Shown: piece by piece, positions 30,291 through 40,029 of the stretch | How the letters are laid out: each line of letters opens with the position of its first letter | How positions within the stretch are numbered: the first letter of the stretch is position 1 | NCBI GenBank assembly: GCA_947396885.1 | Contig: OX377202.1 | Location: 8,556,001 to 8,620,000 of the forward strand | DNA length: 64,000 nucleotides | Direction of reading: 5' to 3' | From: Heligmosomoides polygyrus polygyrus | Taxonomy: Eukaryota > Nematoda > Chromadorea > Rhabditida > Heligmosomidae | Notes under the pieces: model-generated | Databases searched by the model: none | Told to the model about the DNA's origin: nothing | Seen by the model: only the letters and a program-made list of their open reading frames with translations | Position numbers and translations under genes: made by a program

Positions 30291-30626
30291 GTTTCTTTGA
30301 GACGCTGAAAAAACCAAACTGCGTTAATTCCTATGGAATTTCTGAATACAGGATGTCTCAAACAATGTATACACTGTTTGAAAGGTGATAACTTTGCTCA
30401 CAGCAAAACTGGTTGGAAAGACATATGAAAGCCTAAGGAAAATAGAAATTTTCTTACATATAACTGGTATGGAATGCGCCATGCACTCGTCTGAAATTTC
30501 GCATTTTACACACAATTGATTGTGTTTCGCTTGAATAGTTGTCATAATTTCTTTACAAAGTTGTCGTTTTGAGTGATTTTTGTTTTTTATGGGTTAAACC
30601 CTAAAACACATTACAGCTTACGAAAA

Positions 30627-31270
30627 ATGCAGGGCATCCTAAAAAATGCAGGTACTGTTTGAAAGGTTTTAACATTGCTGCCAGTGAAGCTTTTGAAGAT
30701 GTTTAAGACTCAGATGAGATCACGGAATAACTTAAACTTTGTGACGTGCAAGTAGTCAAGATTGCGCCAGGCCTCCGCCTGAAACCTTGCATTTCAGACT
30801 CGATTGATTGTGCATGGGCTGAATGGTTGTCACAATCTTGTTACTACTTGACCAGGTTAACCTGTGCTGTGCTTCTTTTAATGTTCAGAGCTTTACAATC
30901 ACATGAAAGACACGTTTGTTGGTTGTATAATTTAAATGTGAGCAGGAGCCCCACCTTCCAAGACGGATTCTGTGGACTGACGAAGCAACGTTCACGCTGA
31001 ATGGAAAGATTATTCGGCATAATCGCAGCTAGTAGACGACAAAAAACATTAAGGGAAGCACAGAGCGGGTTAATTCGACCAGTTAGTAACAAGATTGTAA
31101 CCAGCATTCAAGCAAATTTAAAATGCAAGGCACTGCGCAATCTTGACTGTTTGCACGTAGTAGAAATTTCGTTGCCCTGTGCTTTCATGTGAGTCTCAAT
31201 CATCTTCCAAAGCTTCACTAGCAGCAATGTTAGAAGCTTTCAAACAGTACCTGCTAGAATACCCGGCATT
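30627..31270 (+). mobile_element. Inverted-repeat element X3 with Tc1-like transposase remnant
   Basis: Its arms are CAGGTACTGTTTGAAAGG with GCTGCCAGTGAAGC on the left and GCTTCACTAGCAGC with CTTTCAAACAGTACCTG on the right, and it sits wholly inside X2. At 30964-31026 the plus strand reads RILWTDEATFTLNGKIIRHN, the catalytic (WTDEA) block of a Tc1/mariner-superfamily transposase. Nothing else of the enzyme is readable. A second inner pair (CAAGATTGCGCCAGGC, ACTGCGCAATCTTGAC) shows the arms are long. Confidence 0.65.
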
Positions 31271-31436
31271 TGACCAAGCCGAGTGTGTTTTTAAGTTATA
31301 AACCTGAAAAGAAGCACAAATTAATCAAGACGGTCACTTTGTAAAAAAATTATAACAAGCATTCAAGCGAAACACAATCAATCGAGTGTAAAATGCAAAA
31401 TTTCGGACGAGTGCATGACGCATTCCATACCACTCA

Positions 31437-31724
31437 TAAAAAGGAAAAGGATGGCGATATTCAACCCCCTTTGGGATGCGCCACGCATTCTACTTCTACG
31501 GGATGTCGTGGAGGCGAGTTGAATGCGTATTTGGCCATACAATGACTTGCGGTGGCCAGCCGATGAACAAGTCAGCGCTCTATCCTTCCCGGACAAGTCT
31601 GGTACCAATTCACCAACCCCGGAGGGATGGAAGGCTTGCTTGGCCTGGGCGGGAAATCCGAACCAGGAACTTGGTATCCGGTGCACGCGACAGTGGGCGC
31701 CTCCTCCAACTGCGCTACACGCGC
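31437..31724 (-). mobile_element. SINE A, full length, in X2
   Basis: Flanked by TACCACTCAT at 31427-31436 and 31725-31734. The tRNA-like head (minus strand) has TAGCGCAGTTGG and a GGTTCGGATTTCCCGC B-box region. The 3' end is CCAAAGGGGGTTGAATATCG with an ATCCTTTTCC tail. It is the youngest layer of a three-level nest (X3 in X2, SINE in X2). Confidence 0.85.
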
Positions 31725-31849
31725 CCGTACCACTCATGTCAGAAAAGTTCTATTATCTTAAGATTTCACACATCTTCTGAATTTCTTTAGTATCTTTACT
31801 CCGAGCAAAGTTATCACCTTTCGAACAGTGTATGCATTTTTTTTACCCT

Positions 31850-31892
31850 ACCGGGTTCATAGGGATATACCCTGTATATCCCTATGAACCGG
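31850..31892. repeat. Hairpin, about 19-bp arms
   Basis: ACCGGGTTCATAGGGATATA pairs with TATATCCCTATGAACCGGT, with one bulged G and a 4-base loop. It lies at the right end of X2. Confidence 0.7.
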
Positions 31893-32523
31893 TGACTGCT
31901 CGTTTGATTTACTGCGAGAAAATTAGTATAATGCTCATTTTCATTAATCTTACAAATATGGTCTCTATTCTGCAATCCTACACATGACGAGCATTTTGTT
32001 TATTTTTCTGATTAATTGTTAGCTATTTTGGTAGTTTACGTTTACTACTTCCTGAGGAAATCTTAACGTTCTAATATAATTTCACTTTCCATTTCCATTT
32101 TTTTCCATTTTTTATTATTTACTTCATAGATGATATATTTAGCTTTGCATATATTCTTCTACATACTAGCGTCGCAGTGGAGAAATTGAAGAGCCTTCTC
32201 CGACAAAAACGTAAGCACATCCGAGTAATTAAAGATGGTATCACGGCAGCTAGCTCCTTCACCCTCGCTATTAAACATGCTCCAATGAATTCAGCCAATG
32301 CGAAGGTTTCAGGAAAGGGAAGGATAACGGATTTAAAAGAACGGCAGAGTTTATGCTAACTAGAACTCAGCGAATCTGACTGAGTAAAACAGGAGATAAA
32401 GTCGTCTACTTGAGACATGAAGGTTTGCGCAGCATGTGTCCGCTCAACGTTAACTAGTCCTCAGTTTTATGAAATCCTCAGTTTTGGAAACTGTTCCGTT
32501 TACTGTATTTCAGCAGACGATAG
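31893..32523. other. No gene recognised
   Basis: AT-rich with T-rich stretches around 32095-32115. The 60-codon frame at 32177-32359 is lysine-rich and unrecognised. Confidence 0.35.
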
Positions 32524-32815
32524 ATGATAAAGGGTAAGGGTGGCCGTTGGCCAATCTTTTGCGGGATGCGCCATGCATCCCCGCATCTACGAGATATCGT
32601 TGAGAGATATTGATTACCATTTGGACCGTAGAATAATTTGCTGTGGGCAATCAATGAACTTACATATCAGCCTTCCCAGCCAATTCTGGTACCAATTCAC
32701 CGAGATCCGAGAATGGCAGAGGTGACTGTTCTAGGCGGGACCCATACCAAGGAACTTGATTTATGGTGCACGTGGCAGCCGGCGCCTCCTACAACTGCGC
32801 TACCACGCGCTTCAA
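32524..32815 (-). mobile_element. SINE A, diverged full-length copy
   Basis: All SINE A landmarks occur in order on the minus strand, from TAGCGCAGTTGTAGGAGGCG near 32785-32805 to GGATGCGCCATGCATCC at the 3' end. It is more diverged than its neighbour at 32824, which is inserted at its 5' edge. Confidence 0.75.
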
Positions 32816-32823
32816 CAAATATA

Positions 32824-33109
32824 AAGGATAAAGGACGGCGTTACTCAATCCCTTCTGGGATGCGCCACGCATTCTACTTCTACGGGATATCGTGGAGGCG
32901 ATTTGAATGCGTATTTGACCATACAATGACTTGCGGTGGCCAGCCGATGAACAAGTCAGCGCTTCATCCTTCCCAGACAAGTCTGGTACCAATTCACCGA
33001 CCCCGGAGGGATGGAATTCTTGGTCGGCCTGGGCGGGAAATCCGAACCAGGAACCTGGTATCGGGTGCACGCGACAGTCGCGCCTCCTCCGACTGCGTTA
33101 CACGCGCCC
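32824..33109 (-). mobile_element. SINE A, young full-length copy
   Basis: Flanked by TTCAACAAATATA at 32811-32823 and 33110-33122. The head has GGGCGCGTGTAACGCAGTCGG and the 3' end has AACGCCGTCCTTTATCCTTT. Its 286 bp make a clean family reference. The 13-bp duplication and A-rich target fit LINE-type target-primed integration. Confidence 0.9.
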
Positions 33110-33244
33110 TTCAACAAATATATCGACAGCAAAAGGAATCGTCGACAGAATTATTTCTGGTTGGGAAGCACGAGATGGCAGATTTTTCGCTTTTTGTGGA
33201 TCACTCTGCAATGAGGTATCATCAGATTTATAAAATTTCATTTT

Positions 33245-33370
33245 ATATCATAAGCATTACGGTGAAAGATAAAGGGTGACGTCATTCAACTTTTTTTGGA
33301 ATAAGCCATGCATTATGTTTCTAATCAGATCGTGAATGCGATTTGAGCGCGTATTTGGACTATGAAATGA
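33245..33370 (-). mobile_element. SINE A 3' fragment, diverged
   Basis: AAAGATAAAGGGTGACGTCA and GGAATAAGCCATGCATTATG then GCGTATTTGGACTATG match the SINE A 3' half. It faces the plus-strand copy at 33408. Confidence 0.5.
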
Positions 33371-33407
33371 TTTAAGCTTTGAATTCACTATAGTAAATCC
33401 GCGTGGT

Positions 33408-33716
33408 AGGGCGCGTGTAGCGCAGTCGTAGGAGACGCCGACTGTCGCCTGCACCAGATACCAGGTTCATGGTTCGGATTTCCCGCCCAGGCCAACCAAG
33501 CCTTCCATTCCTCCAAGGTCGATGAGTTGGTACCAGACTTGTCTGGGAGGGATAAAGCACTGAATTGTACATTGGCTGGCCACCGCAACTCATTGTATGG
33601 CCAAATACGCATTCAGCTCGTCTCCACGACATCCCGTAGAAGTAGAATGCGTGGCGCATCCCAAAAGAGATTGAATAACGCCATCCTTTATACTTTATCC
33701 TTTATCCCTATTTAAC
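33408..33716 (+). mobile_element. SINE A, full length
   Basis: Complete from GGGCGCGTGTAGCGCAGTCG to the ATCCTTTATCCC tail. The B-box region reads GGTTCGGATTTCCCGC. Confidence 0.85.
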
Positions 33717-33835
33717 GGTTACTAGCCAACAGATAATCAAGTCAGTGTTTTATCCATTCCAAGCAAGTCTGGTACAACGCTTGAGGGATGTAAGGCTTGA
33801 TCGGCTTTGACGCTAAATCCGAAACCAGCAACCTG

Positions 33836-33972
33836 GGGCCAGATTCATGAACTTTTTACCACCCCTCAACGGTGAAAGCACCGCCAAACCCCCTTATATG
33901 AAGTTCATCAGCATCAGGTTTACCGGTACTTTTCACCGTTATAGGGCGATAAGCAGTTGATGAATCAGGCTC
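33836..33972. mobile_element. Harbinger-type MITE G2, CTG target duplication
   Basis: 137 bp, starting GGGCCAGATTCATGAAC and ending GATGAATCAGGCTC, flanked by CTG at 33833-33835 and 33973-33975. The paralogous sequence at 36891-36901 (AACCTGATATC) is the uninterrupted site, which fixes the duplication as CTG. The interior carries the inverted ACGGTGAAA/TTTCACCGT pair. Confidence 0.8.
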
Positions 33973-35334
33973 CTGATATCGCATCTAACCAGGATAATAC
34001 CGCAGATTTAAACTAAGATTAACAATGGAAGTAATAAGGCAGAAAACCGACGGAAACGCTATGATTAGTATCCCCCATAACAAAGGCGAGAAGGGACGTA
34101 AGGGTCTCTTTAAAGAGGTTGTGCGGCAGAGTGGGAGCTAAGAAATGTAGTCCAGACCTACGTCAACCACTTTGTGAGCTTTCTTACACCAAGCGCCCAA
34201 TCCTTTCATGACCGAGTTTTCACCCGTTCAGTAGACTACTGAAACGAGCCTTGGCCGGGGAAAAACAAACCTTCGTAGTAGAGGGTATGTGACTCGTGAT
34301 GCATGAAGTCTTATTGAGTCAAAAAGTGATACAAAATCAGTTGGGTCAAAGGATTACTGCTACCGCTGGCTCTCTAAAGATTAGCTCAAGTGAGTTTGTC
34401 TCGGTTTGCATAAAGTGGGATTTTTGTGGCGATTTCTTAGTTCATTAGCTGAAAAGGAGAAAGAGTAGGAGGAAGAGGAATATTTACTAACCAAAACGTG
34501 ATGCAATATAACATTTGTACAAAACATTATGAAATAAAATACTGAAATACTTGTTATTGTTTATATTAACGGAACTATGATCTTGAAACTGCAAGCTTCG
34601 GTTCAATAGTTTTTGTCCGTGGAGAACCGGCCTCCCTCTTCTTCCTTCAAAAATTCTGACAATTTTGCTCAAAAAGTGATGACTAAGCTGAACAAATAGA
34701 GCTAACAACGGACAATAAAGCTCTCAATGAAAGGGTAAACAAATGGAGCTAACAAGTGGTATTAAAGCTCTCTACCAAAGGATGTGCGCTCCCTGAAATT
34801 TAAGGCTGAACAGTGGCTGTCCTCGAATTCCGTTCCATCTTTTTGATAACAGTCTCCAAGTCGGATTGAACAAGCTAGGATGTTAGGCATGAAAGCGATA
34901 CAGGACCTCTTCAGACGTTCATCCTTGCTCCATCAGTCCTAGAGTTGCACGAATTCACGATGAAACTTTGGGGCGAAAAAGGCTACTTAGGAGCGAAGCC
35001 ACGATAAGTGTCAAGGCATGTATGTGGAGACAGATCCGCTGTTTAGCCTGAAAACATGTCACTCCCTCAACGAATGAAGCTCGAGACTGCCTCGTTCTCG
35101 AAACAAGACATATAGAAAGGTCTTCAAGGTCGTCAAGAACCAAATACGCCCCAGGGCAACAACACCCTCGCTCCAATTTCGTTCGCACGCAATATATGTC
35201 ATCAACCCTAATGTTTCGCCTAAAAACGTCGCCTCCTCTTCGAGAATAGTATAATTATGGGTTTCTCAGATTATGGACATGAAGATGGGATTCAGAAGAA
35301 GTTGGAGATCGAGAATTGAAAACGTAAAGGATAA

Positions 35335-35600
35335 AACAATAAAGGACGGCGTTACTCATTCCCATTTGGGATGCACCACGCATTCTACTTCCACAGGATG
35401 TCGTAGAGGCGATTTGAATGCGTATTTAGCCATACAGTGATATGCGGTGGCCAGCAAACGGACAAGTCAGCGCTTTATCCCTCCAAGACAAGTCTGGTAT
35501 CAGTCGGAGGAGGTGTCGGCTGCCGCCAGCGCCCGATACTGGTTCCAGGCCACCAAGCCTTCGATCCCTTCGGGGTCGGTGAATTGGTACCAGGAAAGGG
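35335..35600 (-). mobile_element. SINE A with inverted 5' half
   Basis: Read on the plus strand, the SINE 3' half appears reversed up to AAGTCTGGTA at 35489-35498 and is then followed by the 5' half in forward orientation (CAGTCGGAGGAGGTGTCGGC). On the minus strand this is an inverted 5' half joined to a correctly oriented 3' half. The same arrangement is present at 43453-43760, inside the same family F repeat. Confidence 0.75.
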
Positions 35601-35610
35601 TAGCGTGGAA

Positions 35611-36825
35611 CTTCTTCTTCTTCTTCTTCTTCAGCGTTTGTCCCGCTACATGGCGGGGCCCGCTTTCCTGGTGCCATGTCGCCATCTTTCCCGACCCTAT
35701 GCTAAATCAGGGTGGACGCCAGTTACTTTCATGTCCGTGTGTAACGTATCCGACCAACGCTGCTTCGGGCGCCCTCTAGGCCGTTTTCCAGCCCCTTCGA
35801 AGTTGAGGCCTATCCTACGGACGCTGTCTTCGTTTCCACGCAGAACGTGGCCGTACTATCGCAGACTTTCTTCGCGCACCTTGTCAGCTGTCGGCGCGAC
35901 ACCGAACCTTTGCCGAATAGCCTCGTTTCGGATGCAGTCCAGCCATCCAGCGCAGCATCTTCGTCACTATTACCCTTAGGCGACTTTCCGTTTCCTTTGT
36001 CGCAGGCCAGCACTCAGCACCGTACATCGCTACCGGCCGGACGACGGTTCTATATATCTTCGACTGGAAGCGCTCTGGCATCTTCTTGTCGCAGAGTACT
36101 CCAGTCAACGAGCGCCATTTGGACCAAGCTGCACTCACTTGTGAATTGACTTCGACCATCAGTTTGCCGTCAGACGCTATTGCTGATGCTAGGTATTTAA
36201 ACACCGAAGTACGTGCAAGCTCAGTGCCGTTAATCTTAATGGAGCTGGACTCGTTTACGTCAGTCGTTAGATACTCGGCCTTCTTGACGTTCAGCCTTAG
36301 CCCGAACATCTCCAAGCTGTCGCACCAAGCTTGCACCTGCCGCTCTTGTTCATCTTTATTTTCGCAGGCGAGCATCACGTCATCAGCATATAGCAACGTT
36401 CAAGGGACGGGCTTCTGAAGATCTCTCGTAATGGCATCCATGACGACAACAAAGAGGAGCGGGGAAAGCGCAGAACCCTGGTGTACCCCGACAGAGATGG
36501 GGGGAAACTCCATCGAGGTTCCTGCTGCAGCTTGCACACGACTCTTTGGACAAGAGTATAGCATTCGCACCCACTCTACAAGTTCTTCGGGAACACCATA
36601 CTGTATGCGTACCATATAACCTCACGCGGAAAGCAATCGAAGGCCTTCTCCAAGTCGTGAAAGGCAAGATGCACGGGTCTCTGTTTCTCGCGATGCTTCT
36701 CCACCAGAAGGCGGGGGGGGGGGGTGAAGGGGGCATAAATGGCATCCATGTTGCCACAACCAGCCACGAAGCCACACTGATTGTCGGAAAGCTCTACGAT
36801 TTCACGGATCGCTCCCAGATAAGCC
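35611..36825 (-). pseudogene. RTE/CR1-type LINE reverse transcriptase, broken
   Basis: Minus-strand pieces in order: QRPVHLAFHDLEKAFDCFPR (RT motif A), VPEELVEWVRMLYSCPKS, VGVHQGSALSPLLFVVVMDA (motif B) and LLYADDVMLACEN beginning near 36396 (motif C, catalytic YADD intact), then YLTTDVNE, KYLASAIASDG, YGAECWPATKE and KMLRWMAG. At least three frame changes (near 36390-36400, 36600 and 35884) break it. The endonuclease is absent. The 3' end is a (GAA)n tail at 35611-35631, which abuts family F copy 1. The 5' truncation point near 36825 abuts the left part of another family F copy. Confidence 0.8.
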
Positions 36826-37226
36826 TGTTACGACGCTTGAGGAACGGAAGGCTTGGTTGGCTTCGGCGCGAAATTCGAAACCAGCAACCTGATATCTCAT
36901 CTAATCAGAATAAAACTGCGGTTTGTACTAACATTGATAGTAGAAGAAGTAAGGCAAGAAACCAACGGAAACGCTATGATTAGCATCCCATAGCAAAGGC
37001 CGAGAGGGGACGTAAAGAGCTCTTTAATGCGGTTTGTGCGGCCAGAGTGGGAACTAAATAAATGTAGTCCAGACATACGTCAACCACTCCGTGAGTTTTC
37101 CTACACCAAGCGCTCACTCCAATCCTTTCACGATAGGATTTTCACCTGTTCAGTAGACTATTGAAACGAACATTGGCCGTTGAAAAACAAGCCTTTGTAG
37201 TAGCGGGTAAGTGACTCGTGATGCTC
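36826..37226. repeat. Compound repeat family F, left part only
   Basis: Homologous to 33776-34310 but without the MITE found there. It starts in the SINE A fragment (GGAAGGCTTGGTTGGC) and ends near GTGACTCGTGATGC. Confidence 0.7.
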
Positions 37227-37618
37227 GAAGCAGTTGAAGTTGTTACCACGGTAGTCGTCATTCGACGAGTTAGCAATGAGCAGCTCATACCTCAGTGAAC
37301 ATACAAGTGAAGTACTCAAATTATTTTCTTTTCGTCACATGGCCACATTCACATAAACTGCTTCTCAATGTGCTTGACATTGATGAAGAATCAAGAGCCG
37401 GACAATATCAGAATTCATGACAGAACCCGTGTCGGAAGTGCCTAGGACATCGCTATAAGTGTTAATCTTTGGAAATCGAGTCTTTGAAATTCAACTCGAA
37501 CGGCCTATTGCTTTTGGTTCGATCTTGTATCTGTTTCTACACTAATTCGCGACAGTAAAAGTGAAATTATTCTCTTTATGCTTCAAGTGACTGGTATCGT
37601 GGATGCATTCGATCAAAC
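37227..37618. other. No gene recognised
   Basis: Unique-looking sequence without convincing frames or known repeats. Confidence 0.35.
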
Positions 37619-37720
37619 TGCGCAAGTGGTGTAATGGCGTAGAGCATTCTCACCCGATCAGCAAGATGTGTGGGTTCGAGTCCCGTCTGGTGCTAGAGTT
37701 TTGATCGCAACCAAACACAT
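37619..37720 (+). mobile_element. SINE C copy
   Basis: GTGGTGTAATGGCGTAGAGC (A-box region), GGGTTCGAGTCCCG (B-box region) and the family-specific GAGTTTTGATCGCAACC follow in order. It is diverged from the 28.9 and 39.5 kb copies in the anticodon arm. Confidence 0.65.
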
Positions 37721-37765
37721 AGTAGGTGGAGTTCATCGGTAGTGTCAAAAAAACTGAAAGACCTG

Positions 37766-37935
37766 GGGCCGGATTCATTAACTACTTACAGCAATTTAAC
37801 AGAGAAAATACAGCCGAAAGTCCTGATAGCGCAGCCTATATATTACTCACCATATCGCTTGACAAGCCACGCTATCAAGGATTTCGGCTGTATTTTCTCT
37901 GTTAAATTGCTGTAGGTGGTTAATGAATCCGGCCC
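37766..37935. mobile_element. Harbinger-type MITE G3, CTG target duplication
   Basis: 170 bp, GGGCCGGATTCATTAAC to GTTAATGAATCCGGCCC, flanked by CTG at 37763-37765 and 37936-37938. The arms extend inward (ACAGCAATTTAACAGAGAAA paired with TTCTCTGTTAAATTGCTGTA), making most of the element one hairpin. Confidence 0.8.
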
Positions 37936-38097
37936 CTGGGTTCATTAACTACTAAACCCGGAGTATGCGGCTAGAAGGGAGAAACACACGCCATACACGA
38001 TGCGGCATTCATCATATTCCTCACCCACCCATTCGTGGGTATACTCGGGTGAGGGTACTCGAGAGTATCTGATTAACTTGACTTGTCATCTACACTA

Positions 38098-38392
38098 GGG
38101 GTGTGGTAGAGTAGTCGGAGGAGGTGCCGGCTATCGCAGGCACCCGATACCAGGTTCATGGTTCGGATTGTCTGTCCAGACCAACTAAGCCTTTCATCCC
38201 CTCGAGGTCAGTGAGTTGGTACCGGTCTCGTCTGAGAAATATAAAACAGTGAATTGTTTATCGCTTGACCAATGCAAATCATTGCTAGGCCAAAGAGACA
38301 TCCAAACCGCCACCACAATATCCCGTCGAAGTAGAATGCACGGCGTATCCCAGAAGAGATAATTAACGACATTCTTTAACCTTTTTATCCTT
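38098..38392 (+). mobile_element. SINE A, full length, diverged
   Basis: The head has GTAGTCGGAGGAGGTGCCGG and ACCAGGTTCATGGTTCGGAT. The 3' end has GAATGCACGGCGTATCCCAG and a tail of TTTTTATCC. All landmarks are in order. Confidence 0.75.
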
Positions 38393-38456
38393 TTTCTATC
38401 GCCATTTGCTTACTTGCTTGTAATGTTTGCGTTCTTCCAGCTATTTGACCATTTTA

Positions 38457-39925
38457 TTAGATTGCCTGGAAAGTTTGGGACTTTGACTGGTCCACTGGAA
38501 ACGATCATAACTTTCTTCATACTCACCCCATTCATCGGAACAAGCACCACTCGAATCAGCACACATTTTCCAACTTGTCACTAGGTGATTATTTCTACCA
38601 GCAAAAAACCAGGGTGTTGGAGATGCGACAAATTTTAGAGGGGCTCTTTATGCGTGGTCTTGATTTGCGAAGGTTCTACCAGCGAGGAAGTACTGAACGT
38701 GTTCAAAAAGGTGAGAGTCGGTTGTGCGGAGGGTGAGGCAGTGCTTCAATTTCTAGTTCGTTTAATTTTCCCTCATAGTAGGACTTTACTTTGATGGCTC
38801 GATCTGAAGGTTGTAGTGAATCACGCCAGCTGCCGACCGCTACACTACATACTGCCATTTTCTGGTGGGATTTCGGCTTTGTGAAGCGCCTGGGAGGTTG
38901 TTTGACAACAACCAACTGTCCTGGTCGTCTTCGGCTAGACATCCTTCCTTTTCTCTTTTTTACTTCGTATGGTGCGATTCGATCCAAAAATAGGTCCTTT
39001 TGATTCAGGAGAAGCAAAGAAGAACAGGTTTCGAAATGCGACCATTTCTAGCGATCACAAAATCGTGTGGCTTCAACTTTTCGAGCTTTTTCACCTTTCC
39101 AGAGCGTTTCAAGCATCATCTGTAACAGCAGTTTTACTGACTTCTAGACCTTCCGCAATCTTACCGACTGTTTGCAATGGATCAGTATCCGCTAAGGCCT
39201 TGAAATCGTCTTCCTGGATTGCAGTAGGTCTGCCGCTTCGGGGTGCATGTTCAAGGTTGAAACGGAAGGAACTAATATAGAGGCTATATGTTGTTACAGG
39301 ATGTTTTGTTACGATCAAAACTCTTGCGCCAGGCGGGACTCGAACCCGCATCTTCTGCTTTCCGGGCAGCGATGTTCGCCTTACACCACCAAAACACGCC
39401 TATCGTCATCTCTATCACAGGTGAGTGCTGATAGACGATTGCTACTGGGAAGATAGTGGGTGTTCTGTTCGGTCAAACAGTGCTGGTGGTGTAAGGCGAA
39501 CATCGCTGCCCGGAAAGCAGAAGATGCGGGTTCGAGTCCCGCCTGGCGCAAGAGTTTTGATCGTAACGGAAGGAACTAAATTTCTCGAACCACCGTTGCA
39601 CGGTCCTTTCTTCAACACCATTCGGCCCTCACACGTGGTTGATATGCCGGGCTGTTTCGACGGCAAATTGATCCAGTTGAAATTGAAAGAAAATATCGCT
39701 CGGAATCGCTCTCTCGACCTACTTCAATAAATTTTCGAACGAGCTCAATTATTAGAGTTTCAGAATTATTAAGCACTGATGAGACACGATTTAGTGCGTC
39801 AGATAGAGCAAAGAATTCCGTATTAGACGTTATATAAAAATGCGTAGTAAGTTGAGTATTGATTCAGTAATAAACAATCGAAAACGTCATGCACAAAGTC
39901 TCCCAGAACTTGCCGGCCAACCTAG
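38457..39925 (-). pseudogene. Mariner transposon, decayed, split by SINE C pair
   Basis: The ends TTAGATTGCCTGGAAAGTTT (38457) and, inverted, CTAGGTTGGCCGGCAAGTTC (39925) are related to the TIR of the mariner at 22413. The minus strand reads VEERTVQRWFEKF, then after the insertion LEHAPRSGRPTAIQ and VGKIAEGLEVSKTAVTD (helix-turn-helix), LFLDRIAPYEVKKRKGRMSS where VTCDEKW is expected, and KLNELEIEALPHPPHNRLSPF. The first catalytic Asp is gone, and the middle of the domain (HDNARPH) is deleted. Removing the 289-bp insertion and one 15-bp duplication leaves about 1.17 kb. Confidence 0.8.
39276..39564. mobile_element. Inverted pair of SINE C copies with a single 15-bp target duplication
   Basis: AACGGAAGGAACTAA occurs at 39261-39275 and 39565-39579 and brackets both copies. 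The left copy is on the minus strand (about 39276-39385, GGGACTCGAACCCGC), the right on the plus strand (about 39470-39564, GCGGGTTCGAGTCCCGC), with about 85 bp between. The whole lies within the transposase of the surrounding mariner. Confidence 0.8.
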
Positions 39926-40029
39926 TGTTAGGTATTCTTAGTTCTTAGCGCTCAGTTTTACCCCATTTATTACACCACCAACTTTTTCTTAGGCACGAAA
40001 TATTTAATATAATATAATAAATAATGTTT

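Larger units (their letters stand above)
30348..31845. mobile_element. Inverted-repeat DNA element X2 with nested insertions
   Basis: The left arm from 30348 (ACACTGTTTGAAAGGTGATA then ACTTTGCTC, TGATTGTGTTTCGCTTGAAT) is answered by the inverted right arm ending near 31845 (AAGCGAAACACAATCAATCG, GAGCAAAGTTATCACCTTTC). Inside lie element X3 and a full SINE A. No transposase belongs clearly to X2 itself. Confidence 0.65.
33717..35610. repeat. Compound repeat family F, copy 1
   Basis: 33776-34310 matches 36832-37226 (for example ACGGAAACGCTATGATTAGT, AGTCCAGACCTACGTCAACC), and 34317-35610 matches 42477-43770 (for example GTGTCAAGGCATGTATGTGG, ACCAAAACGTGATGCAATAT). Copy 1 therefore joins both parts. 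It opens with a SINE A fragment (33717-33835), contains Harbinger-type MITE G2, and ends in a rearranged SINE A. No coding is seen. Confidence 0.7.

Noticed and set aside
35437..35979. 180-codon plus-strand frame
   Set aside because: It lies antisense to the LINE reverse transcriptase and across the rearranged SINE; no protein-like features.
39470..39548. Functional tRNA gene
   Set aside because: The cloverleaf is drawable, but U33 is replaced, the acceptor has several G-T pairs, and the unit is repeated with a constant 3' body inside an inverted SINE pair.
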